DNA of 64,000 nt, from NCBI GenBank assembly GCA_014529385.2, contig CM043952.1:158381557-158445556 (forward strand), in the 5' to 3' direction. Of this stretch, positions 34,553 to 46,776 are shown in pieces. The stretch comes from Adiantum capillus-veneris (lineage: Eukaryota; Streptophyta; Polypodiopsida; Polypodiales; Pteridaceae). The notes beneath the pieces were generated by a model. The model searched no databases, was not told where the DNA came from, and saw nothing but the letters and a program-made list of their open reading frames with translations. A program made the position numbers and the translations under genes. Positions within the stretch are counted from its first letter, which is position 1, and the number at the start of each line of letters is the position of its first letter.

Positions 34553-35271
34553 AGACATTATACGCGTATGATGTCTTTTTTCACAGATTTGGACTATTTT
34601 GGTTATGCTCACTCTCAGTAGCCCCCTTATGCTCTGTCCACTCATAAAATTCAGTTTGAACTCTGTTTGAGCAAGTTATGGCTAATTTAGGCTTTTCTTG
34701 GCAATTTTCTGCTTTTGACTTGTTTTGGGTCAATTGTGATCCAAATGGGATGAAACTTGATATATAACCTCTAGACAGCTATTACAATGGATCTGTGTTG
34801 GCAAAGTATCAAAATATGTCCAAAATTAGGTCAAAGACATCATACGTGTATGATGTCTTTTTCCTCAATTTGGGTCAAGACTTGATATTTATGCTTTCTA
34901 CAGTGTTTGTAACAATCTTGTCAGGTCAGATATCAAAATTAAGCAGTGGACGTGCTAAAAGACATTATACGCGTATGATGTCTTTTTTCCCAGATTTTGA
35001 CTATTTTTGGTTTTAAGCCTTCTCCAATGTTTATAATTGAGTTTCAAGTATTTTTGTCAGGTTTGAATGTAAAAACAAGATCTGAATCCAAAATTTCCTA
35101 TTCTTTGCGTTTCTTGGACTCCGACTTGTCTTTTTGGGTTTCTTTGAGTGTTAATGCTCTTGTTTTAAGTTGAAATTAGGGTATAACTCCCCTTTTGAAC
35201 ACTCTGGTAAAGTCAAAATTTCTGTTTTGTTCTCTGTTTGGTCATTTAGACATCATACGCGTATGATGTCT
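34553..35271. repeat. Palindrome array in the 5' leader of family G
   Basis: Four 24-bp palindromes at 34553-34576, 34835-34858, 34960-34983 and 35248-35271, spaced 282, 125 and 288 bp, nearly the same rhythm (283, 135, 285) as the array before the 3' ORF. The first and third have one outer mismatch (ATTATACG), the second a central one; the fourth is perfect. Sequence between them is only distantly related to the other arrays. The array lies between primer site and gag start, 165 bp from the latter. Confidence 0.95.
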
Positions 35272-35788
35272 AAAGTTGCAGATTTCCAGTTTTTTGGCAC
35301 AGAATCCTTCCTAAAGCTTTCTCAAGTGCTCAACAACTCCCAGATACACAGAAAATTTCTCTGGCTTTTGTTTATTGCAAGTTTCACTACTAACTCGACG
35401 GTTTAGTGATCTAACATGCAATCAACCATATCAAGCAAATACTCCAATGATTACTAGCTCCAGATCAGGATCAAATGAAGTCCTACCTAAGCTATTCCTA
35501 ATCATAAAATGGGTTTGGTAATTGTGATTTTAAAGAGATCCACTGCCACTCACGAACTAGCAAATTCTTCTTCTATCAACAACTACTCAACACCAACAAA
35601 ACAACAACAAATCTAAGCTAATCTAAAAATACTGTCAACACGGAAGACCCAGGAATACCCCACTTCCTAGTATCTCTCGAGATCTTCGGAGTCCACCACT
35701 CCTAGATCTTTTCTAACTAAAGTATACAAAGTAGTTTATACAACTCACCTCGTAGGATTAGTCTAAGGTCACCTACTTAGGGCTCTCA
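35272..35788 (-). other. Leader between palindrome array and primer site
   Basis: Untranslated leader of family G copy 2. No ORF of note and no palindrome of the array type. The packaging signal would be expected hereabouts, but I cannot point to one. Confidence 0.5.
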
Positions 35789-35806
35789 TCCCCAGCAACG
35801 GCGCCA
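35789..35806 (-). promoter_or_regulatory. Primer binding site, tRNA-Asp type
   Basis: The - strand reads TGGCGCCGTTGCTGGGGA two bases after the 5' LTR. This matches the complement of the 3' end of plant tRNA-Asp (as I recall it) except for one base (T for C). The same primer type is used by Athila-like plant Ty3 elements. Confidence 0.85.
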
Positions 35807-35808
35807 AA

Positions 35809-36432
35809 TGTTAAGGCGGTTACGCCGCTAGCGGAAGCTAAATAGCGCGAACTCAACCAACAACAGAATTTGTCAGACGAAGACGGAGCTTGACCCGCAG
35901 GCGCATGGAAACAACTAGGTGGGTGTCAAATCACCTACTCGACCTTCTAATGACAATCACTACTAAGGAAATCAAATCTAAGTTCTAAAATACGCAAGTG
36001 ACTGAAATCCGTACTACGAACGAATGCTATACAAAACAGGATCTAGAATCATTGAATCGATCTCAAACTCAAGGGGAAGTCTATACACTAGGTAAGAACA
36101 ACACCCTAAAGACTTGAACTGCAAAATCAACCTATAATCACTCCGTGCGGTAAACGCGTATGAAGACAGGCCGAAAAATACAGGTGACCGAAACTTGACC
36201 CCGATGGTACTAATGCGTAGCTCTACTCGTTGTGGTTCTATAGATATGCTGCACGCTCCATTCCGACACACGAGTTGGAAGAAAACTCACACCGAAGCTC
36301 GTAGGAACTTACCACACATAGAAGCCGATAGCGCGCACTCTTGGTATCTGTGCGTAGCTCTCGCCGTTGCTAACACAATGGCGGTGTCGCTTCTCCAATG
36401 GCGGCTCCGTAGCTCGCGTAGCAAGTAGATAA

Positions 36433-36515
<83 letters not shown>

Positions 36516-36804
36516 ACACAGTCACGGCGCTCCAAAAACTCACTTTGATTAAATATAAACTCTCCCTTTAGGTTACAAAACTTTGGCTTATATACCTCAG
36601 CCTTAGAGGTGAGAATATCTCTAACTAATTACATCAACAAGTAAAATTACTTCGGAATTACAAGCTGGAAACTCAATTGAGTCCCGTTACTTAATGAATG
36701 GCTCCAATCAAAATCAATGTCGGAAAGACATTTATTACAATCAATGGTTACAAAAATGATGAGTGTGAGCAAAAATGTGGGTGTGATCCTCTGCTGGCTC
36801 AACA
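35809..36804 (-). repeat. Right LTR (5' LTR), apparently mosaic
   Basis: 996 bp, TGTTAAGG...CTCAACA, CT run 79 bp (36435-36513). At diagnostic sites from 35809 to about 36120 it mostly agrees with the middle LTR; from about 36135 onward it agrees with the left LTR at well over ten sites where the middle LTR differs. The TSD ATGAC follows at 36805. Confidence 0.95.
36587..36594 (-). promoter_or_regulatory. Probable TATA box of the 5' LTR
   Basis: TATATAAG on the coding strand, preserved in all three LTRs (3572-3579, 23172-23179, here). The GA microsatellite begins about 75 bp downstream on that strand. A transcription start 25-35 bp downstream is inferred. Confidence 0.5.
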
Positions 36805-36809
36805 ATGAC
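36805..36809. repeat. Target-site duplication ATGAC, right copy
   Basis: It matches 2761-2765. Downstream sequence resumes the chromovirus pol frame. Confidence 0.9.
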
Positions 36810-38737
36810 TTAACAAAGAAGAACGTTAAGTATTTATGGACTGCTAAGGAGCAAAATTCTTTTGACAAACTCAAAGAGAAGCTTACCTCCCAACCAGTCC
36901 TCATGCTTTCGGATCTCTCAAAGCCATTTGAGGTCCAATGTGATGCTTGTGGTGATTGCCTTGGAGCAGTTTTGCTTCAAGAAGGGCATGCCATAGCATA
37001 TGAGAGCCGAAGGCTCAATAGGATGAACAAATCTTAGGCATTTATGAGAAAGAGATTTTAGCTATTCTACATGCCCTAGACACATGGAAGCACTACTTAT
37101 TGGGGACTCCATTCATTCTACGAATAGACCACCAAAGTCTCAAGTACTTCATGATGCAAACCAAGCTTTCCGACAAACAAATGAGGTGGGCAAATTTTCT
37201 TTTGCAATTTAATTTCCATATTGCTCACATTACTAGTAAGCACAATCAAGTGGCCGATGCACTTTCACAACGACCAAAAGTTAATGCGATATCTATAGCT
37301 ACTCACAATGATCTATCTTCTATGATAGAGTGAGTATGCTACTGACTCTGACTTCAGAGACATAATGCCAGCCCTTGCTTTGGAAAAGAAAGAGGAACCA
37401 TTCACCTTGCAGTATGGTTATCTTCTCCATAGCAATAGGCTATGTGTTACACATTCCCTTTGTGACAAAGTTATGTATGAACCCCATGCTCCTCCCTATG
37501 CAGGGCATAGAGGCATTCAACCTACTCTCCAAGGAGTAGAGACATATTTCTATTGGCCTACCATGAAAGTGGACATACAAAGTATATTTCAAAATTTTTA
37601 GTATGCCAAAAGACCAAGTATGATAGAGGGAAACAACCTGTATTACTCCATCCATTGCCTATCCCAAATTCACCATGGGAGAATATATCCATGGATTGCA
37701 TCTTTGGATTACCCAAGTCTATCCATGGGAATACGGGAATATGGACAATAGTCGACAGGTTTAGCAAGCAAGCACACTTTATTCCTGTCAAAAAGACTAC
37801 TAAGGCACACCAAATAGTAACTCTCTTCATATCAAAAATTTTCAAACACCATGGCTTACCAACATCCATCGTGTCAAATAAAGATCTAGGAAAATCTAGG
37901 AACAAGATTGAATTTCTCTTCAGCCTATCACCCACAAATGGATGGCCAAAGTGAGATAGCCAATCTTACGATACTCGATCTACTAAAGACTTATGTTACA
38001 GAAGTGGATCAACGCTCACAATGGGAAATGTACTTACCTCTTGTAGAGTATGCCTACAATAATACTCTACATACTTTTATGAGAAAAGCACCCTTTGAAA
38101 TCATTGAGGGAAGACCTAAAAGTCCCTTGCTACTCAAAGTACATGGGAAGATCTTCGCTGTCAAGATGAGTATAGCCCTGACCTACAAGAATCTTTTCAA
38201 TAGATTAAGGAGGCTATATCCATCTCTTAACAATGGCAAAAAGCTATTGTTGACAAGCATAGAAGGGCCTTAACATTCAAAGAAAATGATTGGGTCTTTC
38301 TTAAGTTTCCTAAGGCTTGATTAAGGCAAACAACGGGCAAAAATACTATGGCCCATCAAAAGTATTATGCTAAGCTAGCAAAAAGGTACTATGGTCCTTT
38401 CCAAATCTTGAAGCCTATCAATGAGACGGCTTACCAATTCAAGTTGCCCAACCATTGGCTCAGACACAATGCTTTTCATGTGAGCCTACTTAAGCCCTAC
38501 AAAGAAGAGCCACCAAGTGAGCCAATTATTTAAGACCCTCCCAAAGTTGAAGACAAAGAAGAGGTGCTACAACCCGAATCTATTCTTCGTCATGAAGACA
38601 AGGTACTCTGACATGGTAACATTATCCGACAGTATCTTATTAAGTTCAAAATTTATCCTTTTGAAGATGCTAGATGGATGCAAGGAATAGAGCTTAAGGA
38701 TAGTATGAACCTTGTCAATGCTTACAATTTCTTTTAA
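36805..38737 (+). pseudogene. Chromovirus second half: RNase H, integrase, chromodomain
   Basis: It continues the element of 1-2765. RNase H: PFEVQCDACGDCLGAVLLQ, LRIDHQSLKYF, HNQVADALSQ. Integrase: GHRGIQPTLQGV and CQKTKYDRGKQ (zinc part), PWENISMDCIFGLPKS and TIVDRFSKQAHFIPV (core), AYHPQMDGQSEI (glutamate region). The GPF-like tail YYGPFQILKPINETAYQF is followed by LRHNAFHVSLLKPY. A chromodomain closes it (about 38563-38700: LQPESILRHEDKVL, stop, then IRQYLIKFKIYPFEDARWM). Several stops and frameshifts occur (for example about 37036, 37601, 38270, 38531). Confidence 0.9.
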
Positions 38738-39985
38738 ATGACCAATGTTTTTGTCTTATAAGACTAGTTCTCTTTTTATTGTGCACAAATTTAAATAGTA
38801 TGCATGCTTGGAATCATGTTTGTGATGACGACGTCTCTCAAACAACAAGTAGAATTTGTCACTCTACTTGGGAGAATGAAACGGACTAAAGAGCAGACAT
38901 GATTGCGGCAGCTATGTCTCCCAAACACCAAAAGGATTAGTCATTCATCTTGGAAAGATGTTGTAGGGTAAAAAGGGATCCTCTACCCGCTAAGTAAGAT
39001 TGACTAATGACTAAGGCTTTATCTCTTCTACCTCATAGTCAAGGACAACTATGATTTCAACAGAGAGGTAATGTCATAAAATCTAATATCTAACCAACCC
39101 AAATGATTTTCTCATATTAAACTGATCATTTAATGTGGGAGAAAAAACGAGAACCAGGGTTAGGATATAAACATGTGCTTATAGATCTACCTCAACACGG
39201 GGCCAATGCTGAAGGGGCCCAAATGAGAGATGGTATGTCAAAGAGAAAGGCTAACCAATGGTGCATAAATACCTTAGGGTTAGCTTCATTGAACACCTCC
39301 AATAGTTAGTGTTAAGAGTCCTTTGACCTTAGGTAAGGTAGGGTTGTGCTTGAGGTGGGAACCCGGGCCAAGCTTGAGGTGCTTGTCATGCCTGATAACT
39401 GAGATGCTTGAGATTCTTGAAGTGATTGATGATTGAGATGCTTGAGGTTATTTTCATGCTTGAGATGCTAGGGTTGTACTTGAGGTGGGAACCCAGCCCA
39501 AGCTTGAGGGGCTTAGGGGCCAAGCTTGTGGTGAAAGAGAACTAGGCCCAAGGTTGAGGGGCTTGAGGTGGCACAAAAGTCAGAGTAAATCCCTACAAGG
39601 AGGGGGTGAGTCATGCAAGGGGGGGGTCTTGATCACTCTCTCTCCCAAAGGGCACACCTTGCCCAAGAGGCAAGTAGGACACATGTTAAGCCCCTAGCTA
39701 GGTTACCCTCATAGTGTGTGTAAAGCCTATTGGTTGGCCTTCCAAGGGTTCCAATGATAATTTAGTGGATTTAATTAATTTTTATAGCATTATCAAGCCC
39801 TCTCTCTCAAAGGTGAAAGGGGGACACTTGTCCCAAGGCTACCCTTGTTGCTTGGTATGACTCTTGCTTGTGATTGGCTAGGCCTGGAGGGGTTCAATGA
39901 GCTTCAAGAATGAGCTACAAGGGGGGTTCAACCAAAGCAAGTAGGGGGCCTGCTTGAGGAGTATACTCCCCCCCCCCCCCTCCCC

Positions 39986-40024
<39 letters not shown>

Positions 40025-40790
40025 TGTGGGAAGTGAAAATTGCAAGAGCTCCCTCTCCTTGCAAGTAGAGAGGTTGATAGCCTACACCAACACTCTTGGC
40101 TATGGAATGCAAATCCAACCAAGAGCCATGCTTCAATGCTTAAGCTTGTCATCTTCTCCATCTTTATTACTATGCTATTATGTGTGCTAGCAAGAAGAGT
40201 GATGATAAGTGAAGAACTAATTATTTCTCCTATGAAACGTTTCTTCTTCCCCTTCCCTACCCTCATTCCTTGCTAGCTCTCTCCACCTTCGAAGGTGTTT
40301 GAGGTCTTGGGACTGAGGCTTGGGATAGTTAATGCTTTCCACAAAGTTTGTGTTATACTCGTGATGCATGAAGTTTTCCATTTTTGTTGCATCATCTAGG
40401 TCACAAGGAACACAAAGATTGTATTGTAACAAGCCTCTCTTGATGGGAGAAACTATAGTACAAATGCCTATTGGAGGGGGGACCGGCTCCACATAAATTT
40501 GGTCTTCAATTGTTCTCATGTTCTCTAAACTCAAGTATTGTTCATGCCAAGTTAACTAATTGCTATGTTTATGTTGCTACCATCAATTATGTTCACCTGC
40601 TATGCTCACAAAGTAATTTCACAAAAGTACTCTCTCTAATTTCCGCTACTCTCAAGTTAATAGGCCACACTTTTCTATTAAAGTCACACACTTTTCTATT
40701 AAAGTCATCAATTAACAACAAAAATAGAAAGATCCAAAATAGAAGTAGAAATTCTACCACAGAGATCCGCATGTACCAACTTTAGAGGAG
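38738..40790. other. Repeat-derived non-coding sequence right of the chromovirus
   Basis: No gene is supported. Two degenerate copies of a block of about 70 bp (ACGTCTCTCAAACAAC...CTTGGGAGAATG at about 38829-38878 and TATGTCTCCCAAACACC...CTTGGAAAGATG at about 38915-38956) lie where the chromovirus polypurine tract and 3' LTR start would be expected. From 39340 to 39590 imperfect repeats of CTTGAGGTGGGAACCC and CCAAGCTTGAGG occur. An open - strand frame at 40217-40534 shows no recognisable domain. Confidence 0.5.
39986..40023. repeat. (AC)n microsatellite with adjoining C-run
   Basis: A run of C interrupted by one T (about 39968-39985) leads into about 19 AC units. Confidence 0.95.
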
Positions 40791-42345
40791 ATTGAGCTTG
40801 ATGATTAATCTCTTGTGGAAAATGTCTTTCTTTGTTGCTTTCCCATCATGCAAGCTTCACATATTTCATTCATATATGAGATTTGAGGCATGTGTGCAAT
40901 CATCCCAGGTCTCTGCATCTCTTTTAGGATAAAACGGTACTTAGGTGACCAAATCTCTCATGTCATAATTGAGTTGTACCTTTTTGTAGTTATCAAAAGT
41001 GCAGAAAGCTCATAAAGATTGATGCACCTTACTCCCTTTCCCACCGTATTGCCTTCAGAATCCAAGATTTTTGCTCTAGTTTGCTTGAAACTAACTTCAA
41101 GACAACGATCAATGATTATAGAAATCGAGAGCAGATTCTTCTTGATTTGTGGGACGTAAAACACATCAGAGATGTGTTTCATACCCTTTTGTTGAACATT
41201 TTGCATCACTCCCAAAAATTACATTGACAGGTTCATGTAGGGGCTTCCAGGAACTATACCAATCCTTGTTAGTAGTCATATGTCAAGATGCTCCACTATT
41301 TATAATCTAAGAACCATTTAACATCTGGAGTTTGTGCTGATGAGAATATCTCTTCTATGCTGACCCATGGTTCAATCTTTACCTCAGCGTTGTTGGCAGA
41401 TTCTATTTCCTTCCAAGAAGATTTCATGGTGCTGTTCTTCTCATCTGCTTTCTTATTTTCACAGTCTTTAGCAACATGACCTTTCTTGTCACAATAAAAA
41501 CAACTATCTATAAATCTCTTCTTCTTGTGATTCTTCTTAAAGGTATTTGACGTAGTCCCCTTGCCTTTTGCATTGGCTATGAAAGCAACATCACCCCCAC
41601 CATCCCTAGTCCTGATTCACAACTCCTCTTCAAGAAACATTGCACTCAGTTCTTCAAAGGTAAGAGAGGTTAAACTAACTTGAGTGTTGAGTGTCATAAC
41701 AAGACCATCATATCTAGTTGGAAGTATGTGAATGCAATGCCGAGCTAAATCTTTCGGAGAAATAGCCACACCAATAGTAGCTAAGTGATCTCAAAGATCC
41801 TTAATTTTCTTGATAGACCTGCCTCCATCTTCTCTTTGTCAGCAGCAAGTTGATTTTCTAAATTTTAAATTTTGGTGTGATTGTCCACCTCATATTGGCG
41901 AGCCATAGTGCTCCAAGCTTCATGTGCTTTAGTGGCATGATAAATCAAAGTGAGAACAGAATCACTTATAACATGACAATGGCTCACAATGCATCTACAT
42001 TCCTTCTCTTCTAGGCACATAGACAAGTAGTATTTAGAGGAACTACTAGACTTGGATTTTCCGAATCACTTGTTGCAGAGGCTCTAGGTCAGCACTATTG
42101 TGCCCCAACATTGTATCCAGTAATTCATGCAAATTTAAAATTGCAGATATTTTGAATTTCCATAGAGTGTAGCTGGTGCCATCAAGCTTGTCATCTATGA
42201 AGGCTGGGGGACGAATGCATAGCGAAGTAGCACCGCCAGTATCATTTGAAGATGCCAAAAAAATAAGGGATTGATTTTTCAAGGTAATACAAGTTCTTCT
42301 TCTTGTACAATCTTAGCTATGAGCACCTAATGCTTTAATACCATG
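40791..42345 (-). pseudogene. Degenerate Ty1/copia gag-protease-integrase fragment A
   Basis: Reading leftward: gag start (about 42046-42282, FIDDKLDGTSYTLWKFKI), gag body, CCHC knuckle at 41461-41502 (CFYCDKKGHVAKDC), protease/pre-integrase region (40958-41215, VFYVPQIKKNLLSI) and the beginning of integrase (CEACMMGKQQR, about 40830-40865). A degenerate initiator-Met primer site (TGGTATTAAAGC on the - strand) lies at about 42330-42341, so LTR sequence should begin near 42344. RT and RNase H are missing. Frameshifts and stops throughout. Confidence 0.8.
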
Positions 42346-43438
42346 TAACAAATATAGAAAAAATAGGATCTTGTAACAAGGAGAGTAGAGGGAGATATGA
42401 TGCAAAGTAGATTAGTAAAATTTAGATAAGCACTATTACAAAGTGATGGCATCATCCACCCATGCGCTCTCAAGGTAGAGTTTAGATGGTGATATAGACA
42501 ACCAAAGCTATTAGTAGGTAAGAATACAAGAGGCTAGTTATCCTTCAATATGGATGCCACGGTTCATGGAGATGGCCTCCTTATACATTTGTAAAATGAT
42601 GAAATTGTTCAAAAGTAATTGTGTTGATAAATGTCATCCTCAAAGGGGAAGAAACTATTTTAAGCTGCAAAATTTGTATGGAGATGAGGTAGATCACTAC
42701 AGAATACAAGCTCAATGACAGTAGTCAAAGAAAATTTTGTTTTGCTCGCAGTATCCTAAAAGAAGGAAAAGTTTATTGCCGCAGCATCCTATAAGAATGA
42801 AAACCAAAAGGGTGAATATACTCCACATAACCAAAAGGCAAATATAATCAACATAATTACTGAAGATCTTTGTTTGTTGACTTTATAACAAAGACAAGCA
42901 AGCACATGGCTATAGCAAAAAATTAATCATATTTCAAATTAAAGGGCAAATGGCATGCTTTGAACAAAGCCAATTGGCTATCAAAGGGAAAATATCATGG
43001 AAAAAACAAAAAAGCTTTCAATCCTTAAACTTTTGATCTTGAGTAGACAATATTTGATGCTTTGCCATATTCTTACATGAATTTTTCTCCACCTTTAGGT
43101 TTGAATATTGGGATGGGAGCGATAAAATTTCTCCTATATCTACTTATTAACACTCTAGAGACTATAATCTTATACTTTATTACTTATGATATAAAATGCC
43201 ACTTTACATAAAACACTACTAGGTGTTACATGAGTATTACACCCATATCAATGGTATGGAATATGCTTATGAAGTACATTTTTGTTTGTGTAGATATTAG
43301 TATATGTGTTTGTACGATCAATGATGTAAGTATTTGATATAAGTAGCAAGTTCTTGTACACACTTTCCTATCCTTAACCCAACCCAACTAATGTTCCTAT
43401 CCATGTTGTTATTTCATTAATCAAGTTATCATTTTGTG

Positions 43439-43476
<38 letters not shown>

Positions 43477-43482
43477 ACTAAT
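42346..43482. other. AT-rich sequence, probably degraded copia LTRs
   Basis: It lies between the primer site of fragment A (pointing left) and that of fragment B (pointing right), so both 5' LTRs should be here in opposite orientation. I could not fix their outer ends. A CT microsatellite occupies about 43442-43474. No gene is supported. Confidence 0.5.
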
Positions 43483-43933
43483 GTAATTATCAAGTACGCA
43501 ATCGTTAATGCTAGTCTCATTGATCCACCTTAACTCTGCAAATGGTATCAGAGCATATGGTTTGATTAGAATTCTCTAATCATTTTCTCCATTAATTGAA
43601 TATCCCAATAATTGAGCTCTAACCTATCCATGTGCGGGCACGTCCTTGGTACGCCCAAGAGGCCACTACCCTCCATGGATCGGGCAATTAAAGAGTAGTA
43701 ATACTAGTGTAATTATCAGGTATGCAATCGATAATGCTAGTCTCATTGATCCACCTTAACTCTGCAAATGGTATCAGAGCATATGGTTTGATTAGCATTC
43801 TCTAATCATTTTCTCCATTAATTGAATATCCCAATAATTGAGCTCTAACCTATCCATGTGTGGGCACGTCCTTGGTACGCCCAAGAGGCCACTACCCTCC
43901 ATGGATCAGGCAATTAAAGAGTAGTAATATTAG
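43483..43933 (+). repeat. Tandem duplication of copia LTR end plus primer site
   Basis: Two units of about 226 bp (43483-43708, 43709-43933) are nearly identical, differing at roughly eight positions. Each includes CTCTGCA, two bases, then TGGTATCAGAGC (43543-43554 and 43769-43780), the initiator-Met primer site. The units thus span the end of a 5' LTR and the start of the internal region. Confidence 0.93.
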
Positions 43934-44252
43934 TTAATTATCAGTTAGTGTGTGCTTTCACTTGCATTTAGCTTGCATTTTGTGTTGATTTTGCCTGACT
44001 CTTTCTCCTCTAACTAGTCTTCACTCAAGCTCCAAATCGCCACATTGATTGTGTGTGACAATAGGATATTTCCAGCTCTCTCTCTAACAAGCTTTTAAGC
44101 TCCTCTAATTATTCTCCACTCATGCTTCAAATCAAGAACCAATTTTTATGTGTGGAATTAGTGCTCAACAAGAGCTTCCCATAGAACCCTTAAACATTGA
44201 ATTTCGAGTTCGAGATCCCTAATTAAGCCTCTCTAATCTTTTACTAAAGATA

Positions 44253-44283
<31 letters not shown>

Positions 44284-46776
44284 TTATGTGTGTGGTTTAC
44301 TACATGGCCAAGCATAAAGCCTATTTTTTCGGATCCCTCACACAACTAAAGGCAAGTGGCATGGTGATTAGCTCAAAATAGGAAATCTACTATAGGGTGT
44401 GCTCAAGGTTCAAATCCTCACTTGCTTTATTTGGTGAGGCAAGGGGGCGAACTCCACTAGCAAGTCCACAAGGGTGGTTCCCCACACCATGGGATGGTTT
44501 ACATGTCTGTCTGCCCAAGATTGACCCCATTGCCCAGAGTTTTGTCCGCGCATGCCAAGTCACATGCTTGTTGCCCGAATTGTATAGCCCGATGTCCCGC
44601 ATGCACTGACTCACAAAGGCTCCAAACCCCTAAGGCCATCCCTTCTAAGGGTGATTGCCCATGATGCCTATAGCAAGCCAATCACTTGGAGGACTTTGAA
44701 TCAAAGGCTAGTTTGTGAGAAGCCTCGGCTTAAGGTCAACAAAGGACTTCAGTGAAAAACCTTCGAGGGTTTTTAAAGGAAGCTTCCAATGAGCATGCAA
44801 TTTTCGAGCATTCAAAGAGTCTTCAAAGCTTCACAAGGCCTCAATTTTCTTGAGCTTCAAAGAATCTTTCTTTCTCACATCCTCCCTAAATCTGTTGTAA
44901 CTCAAAGTTTAAATTTTGCATCCAAAGCACAACCCACTACAATGTAGGCCCAAATTATCATTTATGGAGATGATATCACATTGTTCTATTGTGAGAAGAT
45001 AGACACTATCCTTAGAGACTCTCCAAGTGATAAGACCGCTCCATCAAGCACTATGAGAGAAAAGAAAAAGCAACCTTCAAGGAGAGGAGCATGATCACCA
45101 TCAAATTGCATTGTGTTTTATTTTTCTTGCACCGCATCTAGTCTCTCATCTAATAAAGGTATCAAGAAATGCTACAAGTGTAGAAATTCTAGACACTTAG
45201 TAAAGGATTGCTGGAAGATTAAAGCATGTACACAGTACATCAACAACAATAGCATCTAGACAACAACACTGCGAGTGTCTCTTGACTTGGCAATGTCAGT
45301 GGTAACTTTTAAATAAAATATGGGTGAGCCTCAATTTCATTTTGGATTCATATTGGAGGACACCTCGATCTGTATTGGAAAACTTGGTCCTAGAAGACTC
45401 GTGGTTTGAGGGGAGGTGTCTTTAGCCTTTGTGGCACCATAGTCCATTGAGTCATTATAACCTGCATGTTTTGGCCTTTATGGCGGTTGTACTCTTTGTA
45501 GTCACTAGTCTAGTCCAAAGTCCAATGGGAGGTATGTTGGGATTGTGGCCTTTATCAACAACTAGTGTGATGTCATCTGTTGTACAATCAGCACTTTAGT
45601 TAACATGTAAGCATGTGAGGGCACATGGCTTAGCACATGTGGAAGGTGAGTTGCAACCATCAAAACCTATGGAAGCTAAAAGATCAATCCTTTATGCCTA
45701 TATGATCATGACTCTTCACTTAGCTTGTGCATGCTCAACACCCAAGAAAAAAAGACATCATTTAGTGTGCTCTATGGACTAGGCTAGATAAGCTAACCCT
45801 ACTACCTTGTTGCTCTACTAGAAAGGTGACCTCGATTGTCCATAACATTCTAAGAAATGTATTCATTGCATCTTTGTTGCGGTCTCTCTCCTCACATAAA
45901 TAATTAGGAAGTTTCTAAAGTTTTGAGTAATTTCACCACCTCTTTCGGGTCAGGTGAGACATGAGGTGTTGTGGAGTGCTCTACCATAATGGACTCTGAG
46001 GCATTGATAATATCGAGGCGTGACCTAATGGCCCAGCCTGTGTTTTTTGCATTCTTGTTTGCTCTTGCATTGCTTCATCAATTGAAGCCTTAACAATCCT
46101 CCTTTTGTATTCTTGTTTGCTCATGCATTGCTTCATTGATTGAAGTCTTAGCAATCCTCCTCAGTGATGCATTTCATATTTTGGGAACCTATAATCCTGT
46201 CATTAGCCCTTTCCCTTGAGCTTATGCACAGCAAAGAGCTTGTGACACCATGCTAGATTTAACCTATCTCAATCATATGCCCCTTGATCTTCGTGGCTTC
46301 ACACTTGCAAACTTAGGGCATAAACTTGCCTCGCAGACAAGATTTGGTTTTTCTTGCTTTCAACCCCTTCACAAACAGCCAATACACTCTATGCTCCATT
46401 TTGCAATGTTCAACCGACACACAAGTGAAACTAATAAGAAAAATTGTAACAAATTGCAGCAATACTTAAGATGTGTTAACCCTCCAAAAGTATTAAGCCA
46501 AGATTTAAAAATGTAAGAGCTTGTTATCTTATACATGTAAAATTTGTGGGCAGATATTTCAAAAGCATTTGCCAATTACATATCAATCGAATAAATTATG
46601 CATACAAATACCTTTGAAGACATCCTCAAAATCGCTTGATGAGTATTACAATCTTCGTGGAAATGTAAACATAAGCCAGCCTGTTCCCACTAAATCTTTG
46701 AAGGACACATAAGATACTTTTCAAATAAGATTCCCTTTCATGAGATAATGAACCTCATAACTTTAAGACTTGCAAC
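43934..46776 (+). pseudogene. Degenerate copia fragment B and repeat debris
   Basis: Downstream of the duplicated primer sites, a CCHC knuckle is encoded at 45170-45211 (CYKCRNSRHLVKDC), preceded in the same frame by a few gag-like codons (STSKKKC-like context is not clear). A GT/GC microsatellite lies at about 44254-44283. The stretch 45300-46776 has no recognisable gene. No long frame survives, so only the knuckle and the primer site support the copia call. Confidence 0.55.

Larger units (their letters stand above)
22459..36804 (-). mobile_element. Family G giant Ty3 element, copy 2 (pol-deleted)
   Basis: A 14.3-kb element with both LTRs (35809-36804 is 5', 22459-23389 is 3'), a tRNA-Asp primer site, a palindromic leader, gag-protease, an integrase-tail fragment, spacer, palindrome array, 3' ORF and polypurine tract. 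RT, RNase H, the integrase core and protease 2 are missing through two deletions. It sits within the gag of copy 1; five bases left of it read GTATT, with no matching copy to the right. Because gag and the 3' ORF are broken only by point stops, it may have served as a non-autonomous template earlier. Confidence 0.85.

Noticed and set aside
36647-36904. 85-codon frame on the - strand
   Set aside because: It crosses the LTR end and the insertion boundary into the chromovirus, so it is a chance frame over a junction.
40217-40534. 105-codon - strand frame as a gene
   Set aside because: No domain, no second copy and no start context; it lies in repeat debris and could be chance.
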